From: Verrucomicrobiota bacterium
GTDB lineage: Bacteria; Verrucomicrobiota; Verrucomicrobiia; Opitutales; UBA953
Length of the DNA stretch: 50,540 nt
Assembly: GCA_030830965.1 (NCBI GenBank)
Contig: JAURLX010000016.1
Coordinates: 1-50,540, forward strand
Reading direction: 5' to 3'
The translations under genes were made by a program, and so were the position numbers. How positions within the stretch are numbered: position 1 is the stretch's first letter; each line of letters begins with the position of its first letter. The notes under the pieces are model-generated. The model had not been told where the DNA came from. It saw only the letters and a program-made list of their open reading frames with translations, and did no database searches. Shown here in pieces: positions 43,119 through 50,540 of this stretch.

Positions 43119-43161
43119 CTCTAGGGAGGCCGCGTAGTCGCCGATGGCGAAGGTCTCTTCG
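43119..43161 (-). pseudogene. Relic of the COG3014-like lipoprotein gene
   Basis: These 43 bases match 41631-41673, inside the intact COG3014-like gene, with about five mismatches. On the minus strand they read LEETFAIGDYAASLE against VDETFAVGDYAASLE of the intact protein. Counting back, a Cys codon falls exactly where the lipobox Cys20 of the intact protein would be, with no gap. There is no signal peptide before it, and downstream the frame enters the C-rich repeat. It looks like what is left of a tandem duplicate. Confidence 0.65.
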
Positions 43162-43263
43162 AGATCCTTGCCCCGCGGGGTCGTCTGCGGTCGGCAGGCG
43201 GCGCAACTTCCCCCTCGCCCCCCGCGGTTTCAAGTCCACACTCCGGCCCAGTTCATTGTGAGC

Positions 43264-46232
<2,969 letters not shown>

Positions 46233-46262
46233 TCCCTCCTCCTTGGGCATATCGCCGCGTCT

Positions 46263-47213
46263 ATGCCGAACCGCGACGACGACAAAGACCCCAAGAGGAA
46301 CGACTCCCGGCCCGACCGCGAGGGACCCATCAGCCGCAATCTGCGGGCCTTCATGAGCCAGCGCCGCGAGAAACTTCGCCGCGAGGCCGACGCCATTTTG
46401 CTCCGCTCCACGCCGGAGATCATCGCCTCCCGTGAAAAGCACCGCCACCGGCTCGAGGTCCTTGCGGCCCAGCTGCTCAAGGCCGCCCACTTGCGTCTAA
46501 CGGACCAGTATCACATCTGCCGGAACATCAACCCTGCGGGCCTTGAGCGCCACGGCATGGAGGAGACATACGCCATCAGGCGCCCCGGCCTCCACCGCAT
46601 CGACTGGGATCTCGTGGCGAACTTCCGCGGCATCACCCGGCGGGAGCTCGAGAAGGCGAAGCCCGACTGGGTCATCGTGCGCGGCGCCTTCTTCGGTCTC
46701 GCGGGCGTCCTGCTCAGCGGACGCGACCGGGGTTCGGCGGAGTACACGCTGCATCAGGGCTACCGGCTCATGCAGGCAAGGCACGGCCAGCACGCCCGGC
46801 CGGTCATCGCTTTCGCCGCCAAGGCGGTGGCCTGGTGTCTGGCCCGCAAGCTGTATCCGGCCGCGTCACGCTTCGCCGAGGCGCTCCAGTTCACCCTCGG
46901 CGGCTACCTGCCGAAGCAGGATCCCCGTCTCGTCCATGTCTGGATGCGCCTGGCGGAGTGCTATCGGCTGGCCGGAAGTTTCGATCGCGCCGTCGCTGCG
47001 GCTCTCGAGGCCTGGACCGTCGTCGCGGCCTGCAAGGGCAGGGCGCCGGACGTCGCGCCCCTCATCCTTGTGGCCCGGCTCCAGCTTGTCCTCGGGCGGT
47101 TCAAGGAGGTCGCTGAGGCTGCGTCGCTCGTGATCAAGGTCGCCGTCGCCTGCGGATTCGCCCAGACCGAGCACGCCCACGACGCCCGCAGCCTGCTGTC
47201 AGAAGTCACCTGA
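46263..47213 (+). CDS. Helical-repeat protein of unknown function
   Basis: A 316-residue cytoplasmic protein. The first 60 residues are highly charged (NRDDDKDPKRNDSRPDREGP). From about residue 140 a run of TPR-like helix pairs follows (ARPVIAFAAKAVAWCLARKL, YPAASRFAEALQFTLGGYLP, RLVHVWMRLAECYRLAGSFD, RAVAAALEAWTVVAACKGRA, LILVARLQLVLGRFKEVAEA). I do not recognise a family beyond this. It diverges from the methyltransferase gene and converges on the helicase gene, separated from it by a palindromic element. Confidence 0.7.
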   Translation: MPNRDDDKDPKRNDSRPDREGPISRNLRAFMSQRREKLRREADAILLRSTPEIIASREKHRHRLEVLAAQLLKAAHLRLTDQYHICRNINPAGLERHGMEETYAIRRPGLHRIDWDLVANFRGITRRELEKAKPDWVIVRGAFFGLAGVLLSGRDRGSAEYTLHQGYRLMQARHGQHARPVIAFAAKAVAWCLARKLYPAASRFAEALQFTLGGYLPKQDPRLVHVWMRLAECYRLAGSFDRAVAAALEAWTVVAACKGRAPDVAPLILVARLQLVLGRFKEVAEAASLVIKVAVACGFAQTEHAHDARSLLSEVT

Positions 47214-47239
47214 CCCCGCGCCCCCAACAGCGCTGGTAG

Positions 47240-47261
47240 GGCTGACCGCCCTCGGTCAGCC
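47240..47261. repeat. Palindromic element, perfect 9-bp stem (copy 2 of 2)
   Basis: GGCTGACCG (47240-47248), loop CCCT, CGGTCAGCC (47253-47261). It lies between two convergent genes and could be a bidirectional terminator, but there is no T-tract. It matches the element at 29473-29496 over about 24 bp with one difference. Confidence 0.6.
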
Positions 47262-47294
47262 GCCTTCGCAGCCAGCCTCTGGCCTCAGTTGCGC

Positions 47295-47322
47295 TCCCTA
47301 ACCCTGCCCCTGTCCCTCGCAG
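47295..47322 (+). repeat. C-rich CCCTGY repeat (copy 2 of 2)
   Basis: A 28-bp CCCTGC/CCCTGT block matching 43073-43100 at 24 of 28 positions. It ends five bases before the stop of the helicase-nuclease gene. Confidence 0.45.
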
Positions 47323-47327
47323 TCGCC

Positions 47328-50300
47328 TCAGCACTCCACCAGCGCCCCTGTGCGTACATGCACCAGTACACACCTGACCTTCCCCGCCTCCAGTCCGCAC
47401 AGCTTAGCCACGGCGATGCGGTAAAGGTCCATCTGCCCCTGATACATTTCTTTGAGGTGCTCCAGGGAGCAGTCGTTGGTCTTGTAGTCGATGACGGTCG
47501 CGGACTCCCCGGGGATCACCTGCACGCGGTCGAACACGGCGTTGATCACCTTGCCCTCATGCATGAGGGTCGCCTTGCGCTCATTCCACAGCACGGCGCC
47601 ATCGGTCTTGCGTAGCAGCTCGGCCACGGGCTTCGACTTCAGGCAGGCCGCGATGGCCTCCGCGGCCTCGTCATAAAGGTCCGGAATCTCGACCGGCCAC
47701 GCCCTGCGTTCCAAGTCCCTCAGGAAGGCCTCGGCATCCCATTCGAGGTGGTTGAACAGCTCGTGGACGAGGGTCCCGTACACTTTGCCTCGGGCGACGT
47801 CCTTGCCGGGCTTCCAGCCCCCCGCAAAGGGCTTGCCAGACTTCGAGGGTCTGAGGCGTTCGGTCCGCTGCACGGGGGTCAGGACGCTGATGTCCCGGAC
47901 TGCCTGCGCCTCGCTCACGGTCTCGGTCTTCGCGGCCGCCGCCCCGATCCAGTCGTCGGACCCCTGGCTGAACATGATCTCGGCCTCGCAGGCCCCGCGC
48001 AGGTGCACTTTCTTTCCCTTGATACCCGCGCCGTCGGTGCCGCCCAGGATCGCCTCGACCAGGGTGGCGAAATCATACTTCCGCTCGAGTTTCTCGTTAG
48101 TGAGGTCCTCCCTGAGCTCGGGCTTCAGCTCATCGGTCACCAGCACGAGTCTCCGGATCGCCCGGGTCATGCCGACATACAGCCGGCAGAGGTTTTCGTA
48201 CGCCGCCGCAGTCCGCTCCTCGGTCAGCACGGCGTTCAGGGTGCCGGGGTCGGCCTCGCACACGGCGGTCTTGGGCCGGGTCAGCACCCATTCAGGGGTG
48301 AACTCGGCATCGGTCTTCACCAGGGGGTCCTTCATCCGCACCTGCGCGATCTTCTGCTTATCGCTGTTAAGGCAGGGCAGGTAGACGGCGGTGTATTGCA
48401 GACCCTTGGAACGATGGATGGTCAGGACCTGCACCGACCTCGGGTCGGCGGTGTCGCGCAAGGACGACTTTTCGAGATGGGTCGCGAATCGGGCGAGGTC
48501 GCGTCGCTCGTCCTCATCGAATTTCACCGCCAAGGCCAGGATCTGCTGCACGCGCTTGGCCAGGAATCGCTCGGCGTTGGTCTCGCCGTCCGGCATCCGG
48601 CCCCTGAGGAGCTCCTGTAGGAGGGCCTCTCCGCCCCGCTCATAGAAGACCTCCGCCATCCTGAGCCTCGCGGGTTCCCAGCCTCCGCACGCGTCGACAT
48701 ACGCCTTCGCGCTCGGGGACATCTCCGCCATGCCCTTGCTGAGGCGGTCGGTCGGATGGGCGGCGTTCTTGATCAGCGACACGACCCCGGCGGTGAAGGG
48801 GTTGTCCATGGCGATCTCTGCCGCCGCCTCGTCCGCCGCCTCGATGCCCATGCGTCGGAGCTGCTCGGTGATCTCGGCGGCCTGCTCGTTCTTCGAGACC
48901 AGCACGGCGCAGGTGATCCCAGGCTTCAGGAGGTTGTTGCCGTCAAGCAGGCCCGAATGCCGGATGTGCGCCCCGATCCACTTGGCCTGACAGGCCGCCT
49001 TGCCGGTGTCCTCATCCCCTTCGTCGCCTTCCTTGGCCTCGACCGTCTCCTCAAGGTTGTTTAGGCGCACCCAGAGGGCCTCGCCGGACTCCGGACGGTC
49101 GGGGTTCTTGGACTCGTGGTCGCCCCAGACTGCGCCCCACTTGGCCGCAGCTTCGGTCGAAAAGAATCTTCCGTGCGGCTCCAGGTCGCCAAGGAGCCTG
49201 TTGACCATGTCGACGACCGGACGGGCGCATCGACGGGTGTAGTCGCGTCGGTTGTTGCCAGTCTTGGGAATCTTAGCGTCCACCATCCGCAGCAGCTCAG
49301 GGTTGCCCGCCCGCCAGCCATACAGGCTCTGCTTGAGATCCCCGACGAAGAACGTCGTCCGCCACTCGGTCTTCTGGTCTCTTTCTTCATAAATCTCGGT
49401 CAGGTTCTTCTCCAAAACCTTCCACTGCCGGGTGCTGGTGTCCTGGAACTCGTCAAAGAGCCAGTGCTTCACGCTGCAGTCCAGGCGGTAGTCGATGTCG
49501 AACTTGCCCTCGGCATCCAGCAGCAGGGTGACGTTGTCGCTAAAAGTCAGGCGGCCGCGCTGCCGGATCTCCCGGTCGTAGATTTCGTCGTATCGCTCCA
49601 GGAGGCGATACATGGCCTTGGTCTGCGCGAGTTTTTCCTGAAGGGCGATGGAGTAGGCGGTCCTCCCGAGCACGCGCAGGTTGTCGCATGCAGCGACGGG
49701 CAGGTGGATGGGCCTGCCCTTCTCCCCGGCGGGATAGATCAGCGTGATGTCGTCGCCTGTCTTTCCGAGGATGATGGGCCTCAGGCGGCCCTCGAGGTTG
49801 TCCCAAATGGAGGGCTTCAGGTCCGAGGCGCCTTTCATGTCGCCGATGGCTTCAGCGACGCCGGCCAGGCTCTTCATCAGGGTCTTGTGGAAGTCAGCTC
49901 CGGACAGCCACGCCAGCAGGTCTCCCGCCGCTTTCTTGGTCTCCGCCCCGCTCGGTCTCCTGAAGATCTCCGGCACGCCCTGCTTCCAGATGGTCTCGGC
50001 CACGCCCCATTTGGCGTCCTCCCGGGCGAGGGTGATCAGGTCCTGCAGCTTGGCCGCGGTCTCGGCGAGCCCCTTCAGGGGGGTGGCCACTTCCTTGCCC
50101 TGATTCAGGGAGCGCAGGAGGCCCCAGATTTCATCGATCTGCTCGGGGGCGGTCTCCGCCATCATCTGGGCGATGACCTGGGTGCGGATGTCCTCGGCCT
50201 CGACTTCGCTGATGTTCCGGATGCTGCCGCCGTCGAGTCCGACTTCGGTCGGATTGTTGGTCACGAGCCGCGCGAAGAAGCTGTCCAGGGTCCCCAAGGT

Positions 50301-50540
50301 CAGGCGCTGCATGGACAGCAGGGTCTTGCGCAGGAGCTCCCTGAAGAACGCGGCGTCGCAGGTCTCAGGCAGGTCGAGGCGATCCGGCCTGCGCAGGTCG
50401 GCGGCCTCTTTCTCACTGGAGGCGGCCTTGGCGAGTTTCTCCAAGGTCCGGGCCATGAACTCCGCCGCGGCCGCCCGGGTGAAGGTCAGGGCGACGATCT
50501 GCTCGGGTCTGACTTCTCCCTCGCGGAGTTTCTGGCAGGC
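47328..50540 (-). CDS. AddA/RecB-type UvrD helicase-nuclease (5' end beyond the right edge)
   Basis: The frame stays open from the stop at 47328 to the window edge (1070 residues), and the visible first residues include helicase motif Ia (QIVALTFTRAAAAEFMART), so the Met at 50456 is internal and the Walker A region lies outside. Further motifs are II KHWLFDEFQDTSTRQW, III TTFFVGDLKQSLYGWRAGNP, V VLTIHRSKGLQYTAVYLP and VI YVGMTRAIRRLVLV. The C-terminal RecB-like PD-(D/E)xK nuclease is intact (GTLVHELFNHLEW; VFDRVQVIPGE; TVIDYKTND; YQGQMDLYRIAV). It would process double-strand breaks for RecA, probably with an AddB-like partner upstream of the window. Confidence 0.92.
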   Translation of the reverse strand, partial: ACQKLREGEVRPEQIVALTFTRAAAAEFMARTLEKLAKAASSEKEAADLRRPDRLDLPETCDAAFFRELLRKTLLSMQRLTLGTLDSFFARLVTNNPTEVGLDGGSIRNISEVEAEDIRTQVIAQMMAETAPEQIDEIWGLLRSLNQGKEVATPLKGLAETAAKLQDLITLAREDAKWGVAETIWKQGVPEIFRRPSGAETKKAAGDLLAWLSGADFHKTLMKSLAGVAEAIGDMKGASDLKPSIWDNLEGRLRPIILGKTGDDITLIYPAGEKGRPIHLPVAACDNLRVLGRTAYSIALQEKLAQTKAMYRLLERYDEIYDREIRQRGRLTFSDNVTLLLDAEGKFDIDYRLDCSVKHWLFDEFQDTSTRQWKVLEKNLTEIYEERDQKTEWRTTFFVGDLKQSLYGWRAGNPELLRMVDAKIPKTGNNRRDYTRRCARPVVDMVNRLLGDLEPHGRFFSTEAAAKWGAVWGDHESKNPDRPESGEALWVRLNNLEETVEAKEGDEGDEDTGKAACQAKWIGAHIRHSGLLDGNNLLKPGITCAVLVSKNEQAAEITEQLRRMGIEAADEAAAEIAMDNPFTAGVVSLIKNAAHPTDRLSKGMAEMSPSAKAYVDACGGWEPARLRMAEVFYERGGEALLQELLRGRMPDGETNAERFLAKRVQQILALAVKFDEDERRDLARFATHLEKSSLRDTADPRSVQVLTIHRSKGLQYTAVYLPCLNSDKQKIAQVRMKDPLVKTDAEFTPEWVLTRPKTAVCEADPGTLNAVLTEERTAAAYENLCRLYVGMTRAIRRLVLVTDELKPELREDLTNEKLERKYDFATLVEAILGGTDGAGIKGKKVHLRGACEAEIMFSQGSDDWIGAAAAKTETVSEAQAVRDISVLTPVQRTERLRPSKSGKPFAGGWKPGKDVARGKVYGTLVHELFNHLEWDAEAFLRDLERRAWPVEIPDLYDEAAEAIAACLKSKPVAELLRKTDGAVLWNERKATLMHEGKVINAVFDRVQVIPGESATVIDYKTNDCSLEHLKEMYQGQMDLYRIAVAKLCGLEAGKVRCVLVHVRTGALVEC

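Larger units (their letters stand above)
42904..43263. other. Gene-poor region between the LpoB-type operon and the thiC riboswitch
   Basis: This stretch of 360 bp has no credible gene on either strand. It holds a C-rich repeat unit at 43073-43100, a minus-strand relic of the COG3014-like gene at 43119-43161, and presumably the promoters of the minus-strand operon (from 42903) and of the plus-strand thiC leader. I could not identify convincing -35/-10 pairs. Confidence 0.6.

Overview
The window is GC-rich and reads as a chromosome segment of a Verrucomicrobiota (PVC-group) bacterium. The evidence is the family mix: two FGly-type sulfatases, three Tat-exported DUF1501 proteins, two PSCyt1-DUF1549-DUF1553 cytochrome-like proteins, PVC-type dehydrogenase/CxxCH proteins, a DUF1080 domain and a Gfo/Idh protein with a Tat leader. 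A class such as Opitutae is only a guess. Most genes lie on the minus strand and are tightly packed with ATGA or GTGA overlaps. I saw no tRNA, rRNA, CRISPR array, IS element or phage gene.

Layout. (1) 1-4382, minus: a four-gene operon (esterase, sulfatase, sialidase-like protein, edge-truncated PVC dehydrogenase). (2) 4475-10407: a propeller lipoprotein, a very large DUF1080/dehydrogenase/cytochrome fusion, and a second sulfatase with C-terminal EF-hands. (3) 10466-15907, minus: a tripartite RND efflux operon. (4) 15981-26990, minus: six exported proteins (PSD1, propeller, DUF1501, PSD1, DUF1501, DUF1501), with a divergent AraC regulator at 27061. (5) 27943-33210: Gfo/Idh protein, beta-lactamase-fold hydrolase, DctA transporter, SGNH hydrolase. 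(6) 33293-35329: a Tgt protein fused to an MnmD-type (DUF752) methyltransferase; both domains act on tRNA wobble position 34. (7) 35526-38445: a secreted lamin G-like protein, a TPR protein and two small membrane proteins. (8) 38521-39221: lexA with two tandem LexA boxes in its promoter. (9) 39285-42903, minus: an operon of LpoB-like, YcfL-like, COG3014-like and PEGA-like envelope proteins ending in a clear intrinsic terminator. (10) 42904-43416: a gene-poor stretch holding a relic of the COG3014-like gene, then a TPP riboswitch. (11) thiC, a convergent SAM methyltransferase, a helical-repeat protein, and an edge-truncated AddA/RecB-type helicase-nuclease.

Taken together, the exported sulfatases, esterase, sialidase-like protein, DUF1501 proteins and cytochrome-like PSD1 proteins suggest extracytoplasmic breakdown of sulfated or acylated glycans, with AraC control of the largest cluster. 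The right third is housekeeping: tRNA modification, SOS control, peptidoglycan-synthase activation, thiamine synthesis and recombination. The observations I rate highest are the Tgt-MnmD fusion, the PSD1/DUF1501 cluster, the lexA control region and the LpoB-type operon.
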